A stretch of DNA of 8,440 nucleotides from JBLHKE01 sp047619485 (GTDB lineage: Bacteria > Verrucomicrobiota > Verrucomicrobiia > Verrucomicrobiales > DEV007), in contig JBLHKE010000322.1 of assembly GCA_047619485.1 (NCBI GenBank), forward strand, positions 1 through 8,440, given 5' to 3'. Shown in pieces: positions 1 to 6,530 of the stretch; within the stretch, counting starts at the first letter, position 1, and every line of letters starts with the position of its first letter. The notes beneath the pieces are model-generated. The model had not been told where the DNA came from and made no database searches. It worked only from the letters and a program-made list of their open reading frames with translations. A program made the translations under genes and the position numbers.

Positions 1-450
1 AGAGTCGCGCACATTCCTCCATTCCGCTGATCCCAAGTCCACCTGCCGTCGAGGCTCCATCGAATCCACAGCCATCGTCTTCGATAACCAACAACACACG
101 CGCGTCCTCGCACGTTAAAGCCACCCGCCCTTCGCTAGCGCCCACAAGCGAGCTACACACCGCCGTCCGGATCCAAGCTGCCCCGCCTCAACATTCTCGC
201 CAGCTTCGGTTAGGCGCTCGATCGACGTGACCAACGGGCGCTCGCCCTCGGCCAAATCCGACAGCGCGCCCCCCATCAATTCTACTTTACCAGCGGTAGA
301 TCGAAACGGTGGTGCGCGCGCCACCCGCTGCCGTCCCCCGGAGCATAGATCCCGTCGCGCGACCCCACCGCGAATCCTCCACCGTTGAGGAACTCCAGCC
401 GAGCGCTAAGATCCTCAGTTGGGAATGCATGCAGAAACAACGCACGATCA
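1..450 (-). pseudogene. Decayed sensor histidine kinase fragment (LytS/NarX-type C-terminal ATPase region)
   Basis: Read on the minus strand, positions 187-1 are open and run off the window edge. They contain an ATP-binding (HATPase) signature: VLLVIEDDGCGFDG followed by GGLGISGMEECARL, matching the DDGxGF and GLGLxGMxERA boxes of NarX/DesK/LytS-type kinases. Just before it, AVCSSLVGASEGRVAL sits where the N-box (EAxxNxxRHAxAxxV) should be, but the catalytic Asn and the His are missing. Upstream the similarity moves to another frame (about 190-290: SIERLTEAGENVE, resembling the stretch before the N-box) and then possibly a third (285-449: ARLEFLNGGGFAVGSRDG, not recognised). At least one frameshift, lost N-box residues and a 5' end replaced by a transposon-type repeat at 451 indicate a dead gene. 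The kinase call rests on the G-boxes alone; the 285-449 part could be unrelated. Confidence 0.62.
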
Positions 451-474
451 GAGTTATTTCCTAACACGCCCTAA
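451..474. repeat. Solo terminal repeat of the same transposon family, with TAA
   Basis: TTATTTCCTAACACGCCC (454-471), preceded by GAG and followed by TAA, matches the right end of the neighbouring element (611-631) at 18 of 21 positions in the same orientation. It looks like the right end of a second family member whose left part is not in the window. It directly abuts the left end at 475, sharing the TAA at 472-474. Together the two form a near-perfect palindrome, TTATTTCCT..CTAA..AGGAAATAA, over roughly 454-492. It also marks the point where the kinase remnant loses its upstream sequence. Confidence 0.7.
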
Positions 475-631
475 GGGGTTGTCAGGAAATAAGTCATACA
501 AAGATGCGCAGGAATTTTAGCCAGCACCTAGGCAGATTTCAGCGATGATAGCGGGCTATTTGAGTTGGAAGCTAACGCGGGTGATGGCCAAAATAACCAG
601 CAGATTGTAGGAGTTATTTACTGACAAGCCC
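475..631. mobile_element. 157-bp MITE-like non-autonomous element
   Basis: The left end GGGGTTGTCAGGAAATAA (475-492) and right end TTATTTACTGACAAGCCC (614-631) are inverted repeats matching at 16 of 18 positions, extending to 18 of 21. A TAA lies on each side (472-474 and 632-634), consistent with a 3-bp target duplication of the TNA kind made by some IS5-group (IS1031-like) transposases. The 115-bp interior has no open frame of note, so the element is non-autonomous: a MITE or an internally deleted insertion sequence. It lies 28 bp past the stop codon of the DUF1501 gene, leaving that gene intact. Assignment to an IS family is inference, and no transposase is present in the window. Confidence 0.75.
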
Positions 632-659
632 TAAGACCGACTCCGCGCGACATTCACCA

Positions 660-2108
660 CTACGCCAACACCCCTTTCACCACGTGCCCGTGCACATCCG
701 TCAGCCTGAACCTCCGTCCCTGAAATTTGTAGGTCAGGCGTTCGTGGTCGATTCCCATGAGGTGCAACCACGTCGCGCCCATGTCGTGCACGTGCACTGG
801 ATCTTTGGCGACGTTGAACGCCAAATCATCGCTCTCGCCGTAACTGATCCCAGGTTTCACACCACCACCGGCCATCCAGGTCGTGAACGCATACGGGTGG
901 TGATCACGACCCCAGCGCGGCCGATTTCCAATGTCTCCCTGGATAAACGGAGTGCGTCCGAACTCCCCTCCCCAGACGACCAGAGTATCGTCCAGTAGCC
1001 CACGCTGCTCTAGGTCCTGGATCAATCCGGCACTCGGCTGGTCGGTATCCTTGCACTGCGTGTAGAGTTCGGTGGTCAGCGAATTGTGCTGGTCCCAGCC
1101 ACCGTGCATCACTTGCACAAAACGGGTGCCACGCTCGATCAGCCGTCGCGCCATCAGGCAATTGTAAGCGAAGCTTCCGGGCTCCTCCACTTGTGGACCG
1201 TAGAGCTCTTTTGTAGACTTTGGTTCGCTCGCCACATCGGTCAATTCCGGCACGCTCGCCTGCATCTTGAACGCCATCTCATACTGCGAGATCCGTGTCG
1301 CAATCTCCGGATCGCCGAACTCCGCTAACTTCATCTCATTCAGTTTGCCGATCCCATCGAGCCAATCCCGGCGCATCTCGCGGCTCATCCCTGCGGGATT
1401 TTTTTCGTATAAAACTGGATCTCTGCTACCTCGAAATTTCACCCCCTGGTGCTGCGACGGCAGAAAACCATTGCCCCAATAGAAGTCGTAGAATATCTGC
1501 CCACAGCTCGTCCCTTTGCTCACCGAGGTCATCGCCACGAACCGAGGCAGGTCTTCCGACTCGCTCCCCAACCCGTAGGAGAGCCAGGCTCCGAGCGTCG
1601 GCCGTCCGGGAATCTGCCCGCCACTCAACATGAAAGAGATCGCCGGCGCGTGGTTCACCACATCCGTGTGCATGCTCTTGATGAAGCACAGTTTGTCTGC
1701 CACCTGCGCAGTGTATGGCATCAGGTCACTCACCCACGCGCCCGATTCTCCATACTGTTTGAACGGCTCGACCGGCGCGAGCATCAGCTTGCCGTTCGCC
1801 TTACCCGTCATCGTCGAGAAGCGCTTGCCACCGACATAGGAATCGGGCACCGGCTTGCCGTGCATCTCGACAATCTTCGGCTTGTAGTCGAACAGATCAA
1901 CGTGCGTCGGCGCCCCGTTCTGGAAAAGGTAGATGATATTCTTCGCGCGCGGCTTAAAATGCGGGTAACCCGGCAGCCCTCCGGTAGTAGCAGCCATCCC
2001 CGTCTCGCTGAGGAGCGACGCCAGAGCGGCGGTGCCAACGCCCTTCGCCGATCGGCCAAAAAACTCGCGCCGAGTCAGGTGCAGGTGATCTGTTTCGATT
2101 CTACTCAT
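660..2108 (-). CDS. DUF1501 family protein, Tat-exported
   Basis: This 482-aa protein is a full-length DUF1501 member, a family I recall being placed in the alkaline phosphatase/sulfatase superfamily clan, though its reaction is not established. A twin-arginine leader is clear: LTRREFFGRSAKGVG at residues 11-25, then an Ala-rich segment to about 40, predicting folded export by Tat. Family motifs follow in order: NIIYLFQNGAPTHVDLFDYKP-type block (57-77), MHTDVVNHAP (146-155), FVQVMHGGWDQHN (330-342), VVWGGEFGRTP (377-387), GRDHHPYAF (400-408) and the typical end RLTDVHGHVV (468-477). The His/Asp-rich blocks are candidate metal or active-site residues by analogy only. The ATG overlaps the stop of the cytochrome/DUF1553 gene by 4 bp (ATGA), so the two are co-translated. 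No frameshift or missing block is seen. No substrate can be assigned from this sequence. Confidence 0.93.
   Translation of the reverse strand: MSRIETDHLHLTRREFFGRSAKGVGTAALASLLSETGMAATTGGLPGYPHFKPRAKNIIYLFQNGAPTHVDLFDYKPKIVEMHGKPVPDSYVGGKRFSTMTGKANGKLMLAPVEPFKQYGESGAWVSDLMPYTAQVADKLCFIKSMHTDVVNHAPAISFMLSGGQIPGRPTLGAWLSYGLGSESEDLPRFVAMTSVSKGTSCGQIFYDFYWGNGFLPSQHQGVKFRGSRDPVLYEKNPAGMSREMRRDWLDGIGKLNEMKLAEFGDPEIATRISQYEMAFKMQASVPELTDVASEPKSTKELYGPQVEEPGSFAYNCLMARRLIERGTRFVQVMHGGWDQHNSLTTELYTQCKDTDQPSAGLIQDLEQRGLLDDTLVVWGGEFGRTPFIQGDIGNRPRWGRDHHPYAFTTWMAGGGVKPGISYGESDDLAFNVAKDPVHVHDMGATWLHLMGIDHERLTYKFQGRRFRLTDVHGHVVKGVLA
2105..2108 (-). promoter_or_regulatory. ATGA stop-start overlap (translational coupling)
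   Basis: On the minus strand the TGA of the upstream cytochrome/DUF1553 gene overlaps the ATG of the DUF1501 gene as ATGA. The purine-rich stretch TGAGGCGG lies about a dozen bases upstream, inside the upstream coding region, and is the only Shine-Dalgarno-like sequence. This supports the chosen start and suggests fixed-ratio expression of the two proteins. Confidence 0.7.
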
Positions 2109-5002
2109 GGTTTGGTGACCGCCTCATCTAAATTAAAAACTGCTAGGACTAGAGCCGTCCAGCTGGCGTGCTCGACGGGTGCCAAGGACTCGTCGCGCGG
2201 TGATTCTCCTGCGGATAGGAACGCCTGCGCCTCGCCCGGATCGGTAGCGTATCGTTGTTCGGTGCGCACCAGGATCTCCGTCAGGGTCGACACCTCCACC
2301 AGGCTCGGGCGGCGGGACAGGATCCGGTAGAAGATGAAATTAAATCGACCAGCCTCACTCTCCGGGTGCGCCTTCATCGCCTTCTCCGCCAACACCCGTG
2401 ATGCCTCTATAAAAGAAACATCGTTCAGCATGTACAGCGCGTGCAGCGGCGTGTTAGTGCGTAGCGGGTTCACCTGGCAGGCCTGCCGGCCGGAGTTGTC
2501 AAAGAACGCGGTCGGCGGCGCAATCCGACGCCAGAAGGTGTAAAGGCTGCGGCGGTAGAGTCCCTCCCCGGAATCTCGCTGGTATTTCTTTTTCCCAAAC
2601 GACATCTCCTCCCAAATACCCGCAGGCTGGTAAGGATTCACGGGTGTGCCGCCGACCGTCTTCACCAGCAATCCGCTCGCGGTCAAAGCGTGGTCGCGCA
2701 GCATCCATGAGGGCATCCTGAAACGCGGCCCTCGCGCCAGCCAGCGGTTCTCCGGATCGTCAACGTAACCATCGGCTAACTTCGCCGTCTGCTTGTAGGC
2801 CTGGCTGGTCACGATCTGTTTCATCAGCCGTTTCACATCCCAGCCACGCTCGCGGAAGTCGACCGCCAGCCAATCGAGTAACTCCTGATTCGGCGGTAGC
2901 TCGCCCTGCGCGCCGAAATCCTCGGCGGTCTTCACCAACCCGATCCCGAACAGTTGCTGCCAGAGCCGGTTCACGGTCACCCGTGCCGTCAGCGGATTCT
3001 CATCAGAGAGAATCCACTGTGCCAACCCAAGACGATTGTCCGGCGATCCCTCGGGCATCGGTGGCAGCGCCGCCGGGACACCTGGACCAACCTTCTCTTC
3101 GCGCTCGCTGTAGAGTCCCGAAGCGAGAATGAAAGTATCACGCCGCTTCTCCATGTCGGCCATCACCATGACCTTCGGAGCCCTCTTTGTGATCTGTTCG
3201 CGCCGCTTCCGCAAAGTGTCCTGTTGCTGTTCCAGCTCCACCAGCACGGCATCTCGCGGAGCGCCGAGTCCAGCGGAACGCGTGTCGCTCACCGAGAGCT
3301 TGAAGTGCCCCAAGTTGTGCTGCGCGTGCGGTGAATCATGCCGTAGGACGACGATGAAACGATCGCCCGCAGCGAGACTCACAGGCTTGTCGAAACGCCA
3401 CACGGCCGCGTGCTCGTGGTCGACGCCCCCGCCTTTCCAGACAGCCCAACCCGTGTCGGGTTTGCCATCAAAAGTCGACACGACCTTCAAAGCGCCCTGC
3501 TCAAACGTTGCCTCCGCTCCCGCGATCTTCACCTTCTCGATTGCCCCGCCTACCCTGCGGATCGAAACCTCGATTTCGGTCAGAACAAAATTGCCGCTAT
3601 CCGCGCGCGAGAGCCCACGGCCGGTGAGCGACGCATGATTCAAGGCATCCAGACGTAGACTGGCAACTTCCCTCAGACTCGCGGCTGCCTCGATCGTGTA
3701 GGTATCGTTGTCGGCCTTCTTTCCCCCGGCCAAGATCCCCCCACCTGCTTGGACGCTCAGCGTTTGCGTGATCGCGTTCGCTGATTCAATTTTCAAAACC
3801 TCCCACGGATCCGACACCCCTTGGCCGACCGTTGCCTGTTTCCTCTCGGCGATCTGCTTTTCGAGTGCCACAATCTCAGCGCCCAATCCGGCGCTCGCTT
3901 GTTTTTCCGCCTCTGCAACAAAAGTGAGCACGGGTGGCGTCTGCGCATTTCCACCACTGCCATTCACTGGAGTCTGGTTGAAAAAATCCGAGAACTGATA
4001 GTAGTCCTTCTGCATCAGCGGATCGAATTTGTGATCGTGGCAGCGGCAACAATTAAGCGTCAGTCCCAGCCAGACCGTTCCCATCGTCTCCGTCATGTCC
4101 ATCACGTAGTCGACCCGGTTCTCTTCGGCGATGCGCCCGCCCTCACCGTTGATCGGGTGGTTGCGAGAGAACCCGGTGGCGATTCGTGACTCATCGTTCG
4201 CGTCTGGAATCAGATCTCCTGCCAGCTGCCACTCCGTAAATTGATCGTAGGGCATGTTCTCATTGAACGCCTTCACCACCCAGTCACGCCACGGCCACAT
4301 CGTCCGCTCGTTGTCTCCTTGGTAACCGTTACTGTCTGCGTAGCGGGCGGCGTCGAGCCAGTCCCACGCCATGCGCTCGCCGTAGGCTGGGGATGCGAGC
4401 AGTCGATCGACCAAGCGTTCATATGCGCCCGGCTCGTCATCATTCAAATACTGCGCAGCCTCGTTCGGCACCGGTGGCAATCCGGTCAGATCGAGAGATA
4501 CCCGTCGCAGGAGAACTTCTCGTGACGCCTCGGCAGCGAGCTGCCGGCCGTCTGTTTTTAGTGGGGCCGAGACGAGCTGATCGATCGGGTGACTCTGCCC
4601 AGCGAGACCAACCTTCACCGGCGAAACGAAAGCCCAGTGCTCGGCATATTCCGCGCCCGAGGTAATCCACTTTTCAAGCAACTGCTTTTCACGCTCGTCG
4701 AGCGAGATCTTCGCCTCCGGCGGCGGCATGCGATCATCTGGATCGTCCGAGCGGATCCGGGCAAGCAACTCGCTCTCCTCAGGCTTGCCCACAACGACCG
4801 CCTCGGCCGTCGCCCCTTCAAACGTATCCAGACGCAGCTTGGCCTTGCGTTTTTTTTCGTCCGGACCGTGACAGAAGTAACAATTCTCCGAGAGGATTGG
4901 CTTGATGTCGCGGTTGAAATCGATTTCTTCCCCACGCGCCGACACCCCCAAGAGCAGCAAGCAGAGTAGGAGGGGTCTCAGTGGATGAATCGGAAGTCGC
5001 AT
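2105..5002 (-). CDS. PSCyt1-DUF1549-DUF1553 planctomycete-type cytochrome protein
   Basis: This 965-aa exported protein has the standard three-part architecture of the PSCyt family. Residues 1-24 are a Sec signal peptide with a Leu-rich core and a likely cleavage after SARG. A PSCyt1 domain (about 25-125) carries haem motif CYFCH (41-45). DUF1549 (about 150-345) holds LRRVSLDLTGLPP, the AARYADSNGY block and a second CxxCH, CCRCH, at 318-322, followed by DHKFDP. Residues 400-575 form a beta-rich insert resembling a discoidin/LamG-type fold (TGWAVWKGGG, IVVLRHDSPHAQHNLGHF). A short coiled coil follows (about 584-608). DUF1553 (about 655-925) has NRLWQQLFG, DFGAQGELP, LRTNTPLHALYMLND and RILSRRPS. 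The protein probably binds c-type haem at the envelope; electron-transfer or enzymatic roles are unproven. It is first in the operon. No good Shine-Dalgarno lies before the ATG, but the signal peptide fits this start. Confidence 0.93.
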   Translation of the reverse strand: MRLPIHPLRPLLLCLLLLGVSARGEEIDFNRDIKPILSENCYFCHGPDEKKRKAKLRLDTFEGATAEAVVVGKPEESELLARIRSDDPDDRMPPPEAKISLDEREKQLLEKWITSGAEYAEHWAFVSPVKVGLAGQSHPIDQLVSAPLKTDGRQLAAEASREVLLRRVSLDLTGLPPVPNEAAQYLNDDEPGAYERLVDRLLASPAYGERMAWDWLDAARYADSNGYQGDNERTMWPWRDWVVKAFNENMPYDQFTEWQLAGDLIPDANDESRIATGFSRNHPINGEGGRIAEENRVDYVMDMTETMGTVWLGLTLNCCRCHDHKFDPLMQKDYYQFSDFFNQTPVNGSGGNAQTPPVLTFVAEAEKQASAGLGAEIVALEKQIAERKQATVGQGVSDPWEVLKIESANAITQTLSVQAGGGILAGGKKADNDTYTIEAAASLREVASLRLDALNHASLTGRGLSRADSGNFVLTEIEVSIRRVGGAIEKVKIAGAEATFEQGALKVVSTFDGKPDTGWAVWKGGGVDHEHAAVWRFDKPVSLAAGDRFIVVLRHDSPHAQHNLGHFKLSVSDTRSAGLGAPRDAVLVELEQQQDTLRKRREQITKRAPKVMVMADMEKRRDTFILASGLYSEREEKVGPGVPAALPPMPEGSPDNRLGLAQWILSDENPLTARVTVNRLWQQLFGIGLVKTAEDFGAQGELPPNQELLDWLAVDFRERGWDVKRLMKQIVTSQAYKQTAKLADGYVDDPENRWLARGPRFRMPSWMLRDHALTASGLLVKTVGGTPVNPYQPAGIWEEMSFGKKKYQRDSGEGLYRRSLYTFWRRIAPPTAFFDNSGRQACQVNPLRTNTPLHALYMLNDVSFIEASRVLAEKAMKAHPESEAGRFNFIFYRILSRRPSLVEVSTLTEILVRTEQRYATDPGEAQAFLSAGESPRDESLAPVEHASWTALVLAVFNLDEAVTKP

Positions 5003-5168
5003 GATTACGGCAGTTGAATACTACCTCTGTGGAGAGATTTGGCCGAGAAAAAATACTCAGCCGGCCTCCGAGGTAGATGCCAGCCCAAGCCCACAAATAC
5101 GGGCAATTGGATCTCGCCATCAACATCGAAATAGCATGTAATCCCCACACTATATTTGCCATTTCATC
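5003..5168. promoter_or_regulatory. Divergent intergenic region with nested inverted repeats
   Basis: This 166-bp spacer lies between the minus-strand operon and the plus-strand esterase remnant, so operon transcription should start here. It contains CTACCTC (5021-5027) and its exact inverted copy GAGGTAG (5070-5076). Nested inside is a second imperfect pair, GGCCGAG (5041-5047) and CTCAGCC (5056-5062), flanking an A-rich loop. The structure lies in the expected leader of the cytochrome gene and could be an RNA hairpin or a binding site. I found no convincing sigma-70 -35/-10 pair on either strand. TATATT at 5151-5156 is too close to the ATG at 5169 and lacks a good -35 partner. Confidence 0.4.
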
Positions 5169-5762
5169 ATGAGAATCGATCCATTTACCCTCACCTTTGC
5201 CGGTACTTCAGCCGTCTAACTACTGCTAAGCTCGGCCGGCGCCCAAACCCTGCGCATTCTGCCAATGGGTGACTCGATCACCGACGGCTCATCCTTCGAC
5301 TCTCCAGACGGAACCGGCGGCTACCGCGGACCGCTCTACGATTTCCTGACCACCGCAGGCTACAGTATCGACTACGTCAGTACCAACACCGTCAACAGCA
5401 GCCAGCTAGTAGAGAAGGAACACGAGGGCCACGGCGGTTGGCGCATCGGCCAACTGGACGCCAACGTCGCCTCCTGGTTGGCTGCGATCGACACCCCGCA
5501 TTTCGTGCGACTCCACATCGGCACCAACAATTTCGGGGGAGTCGATACCGTGAACGCGATCAACCGTCTTGATGCACTCATCACCAAGATGGCCAACCTC
5601 AGCCCGACCACCCACATCATTGTCACCAACCTGATCGAGCGGGGCGGACCGGTGAACACCAGTATCCAAACAGAGTTCAACCCATTCGTGCAGGGCGTCG
5701 TCAATGATCAGATCACCGCAGGCAACCTCGTCTCCTTCCTCGACATGCGCGCCGCCGTCGAT
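5169..5762 (+). pseudogene. SGNH/GDSL hydrolase (CE3-like esterase) with in-frame stop and missing C-terminus
   Basis: Starting from ATG 5169 the frame reads MRIDPFTLTFAGTSAV, a TAA stop at 5217-5219, then LLLSSAGAQTLRILPMGDSI. Reading the stop as a Leu codon (TTA to TAA) restores a normal signal peptide ending in AGA-Q. Mature SGNH features follow: block I GDSITDG with nucleophile Ser (codon 5274-5276), GGYRGPLYDFL, HEGHGGW (5421-5441), and IGTNN with the oxyanion Asn (GTNN at 5520-5531). This pattern resembles carbohydrate esterase family 3 acetyl esterases. The frame reaches LDMRAAVD (to 5762), which in relatives precedes the DGLHPN catalytic Asp-His block. That block is absent and the frame ends at 5820-5822. 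The gene therefore lacks both a translatable export signal and its catalytic His, so it is probably dead. An internal start at 5265 would give a leaderless, catalytically incomplete protein. Confidence 0.78.
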
Positions 5763-5955
5763 CATCAATGCCAGCGGCACAACATCGGCCGACGAGGTAA
5801 AGATCACCTTCCACGACAGTAATGAGATCCCGACCGTGGTCGCCGATTCGAGTGACGACCCCGATTACGAAATCGTGAAAGTCCCCTACCCCTTCTTCAC
5901 ACCAGACGGTAGGAAGGCGCGCTTCTTCCGGGTGAAAGTGACACTAATCCCCTAA
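5763..5955 (+). pseudogene. Orphan C-terminal fragment of a secreted protein, out of frame with the esterase
   Basis: Immediately past the esterase remnant a different frame (+1 relative to it) becomes the coding-like one and runs to TAA at 5953-5955. It reads INASGTTSADEVKITFHDSN and later VPYPFFTPDGRKARFFRVKV, ending VTLIP. A closing beta strand with an ARFFRVKV-type ending is what I recall from the C-termini of many large exported verrucomicrobial proteins, where it is a beta-sandwich tail. No start codon or N-terminal part exists here, so it is a fragment. It was probably joined to the esterase by a deletion that also changed frame. It could alternatively be the original C-terminal extension of the same esterase gene after an internal, out-of-frame deletion. 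No function is assigned. Confidence 0.55.
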
Positions 5956-5970
5956 CCCTACGGCACGACA

Positions 5971-6428
5971 ATGAAAACAAGAGGCACCATCACATTGGCA
6001 TTCTCCCTCGCCCTAATCAATGCGGCCGGGCTGCCATCACCTATGTCAATTCGGAGCCCTATATCAGCATCCCCACCACCTTCGGCGGCGTCTACCTGCA
6101 CCTGGCAACGAATGGACAATCGTCATCGACACAGACAGGTGCCAGCGATCCATCCGGTGATTCTTATACGATCAGTTTCAGCCAATCGCCCGCAGGCAAC
6201 TGGGACATCAACTTCTTTTTCGGTGGTGCCGGCATCGCTCACAATACATCCTTACAGCCGTACCGTTCCGATGACGCGGACAACCTCTCGGCGATTGACA
6301 GCCTGGCGATCACCACGGTCCTCGATGGCAATCCAGTCAGCCCAGAACCGGCCACCGGCCAATCTGCCCCATTGACGATTGCTGACTTTGGGGGCTCAGG
6401 TACGGGTCTCGATCTCCCTTTGACATGA
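5971..6428 (+). pseudogene. Small secreted protein with frameshift after the signal peptide
   Basis: ATG 5971 opens a signal peptide, MKTRGTITLAFSLALINAAG. In that frame the sequence then turns into low-complexity Ser/Pro text. The frame beginning at 6033 instead reads naturally: AITYVNSEPYISIPTTFGGV, then SYTISFSQSPAGNWDINFFF, YRSDDADNLSAIDSLAITT, and stops at TGA 6426-6428. One missing base near 6029-6033 (for example a lost G in the GGG run) would join leader and body as NAAGAAITYV. The body resembles short exported verrucomicrobial proteins that usually end in a PEP-CTERM-type tail, but here it ends at DLPLT without such a tail. It is therefore both frameshifted and probably C-terminally truncated. 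Function is unknown. It starts 16 bp after the previous fragment, with no clear Shine-Dalgarno sequence. Confidence 0.6.
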
Positions 6429-6462
6429 TCAGTGCCTCTGCCACCTCCTAAGATCGCCTTAC

Positions 6463-6500
6463 AAAAAAAAGCGCCCCCCACCGGGTAGTGAGGAGCGCTC
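6463..6500 (-). terminator. Rho-independent terminator for the large minus-strand gene
   Basis: On the minus strand the sequence reads AGCGCTCC, a short loop region, GGGGGGCGCT and then a run of T. The stem pairs 6470-6474 with 6495-6499 and extends through G/C pairs with one mismatch; the T tract corresponds to A residues 6463-6470. It lies about 30 bp past the TGA at 6531-6533. There is no T run on the plus-strand side, so it should act only on minus-strand transcripts. Confidence 0.85.
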
Positions 6501-6530
6501 GAATTGAATGCTGGGAGATCTTCTATGGAA

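Noticed and set aside
454..492. Palindrome as a terminator for the DUF1501 operon
   Set aside because: No T tract follows the stem on the minus strand, and the pairing is fully explained by two opposing transposon ends.
1449..2330. Long plus-strand open frame (293 codons) opposite the DUF1501 and cytochrome genes
   Set aside because: It is antisense to two well-supported genes, is Arg/His rich with no domain signal, and spans their junction. It is a shadow of GC-rich codon use.
4589..4969. Plus-strand frame opposite the PSCyt1 N-terminus
   Set aside because: It overlaps the CxxCH and signal-peptide coding region of a clear gene. The composition is arginine-rich antisense text.
5217..5219. 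Selenocysteine, pyrrolysine or programmed readthrough at the esterase stop
   Set aside because: The codon is TAA, not TGA or TAG. It lies in a signal peptide where a Leu is expected, and the same gene has also lost its catalytic C-terminus.
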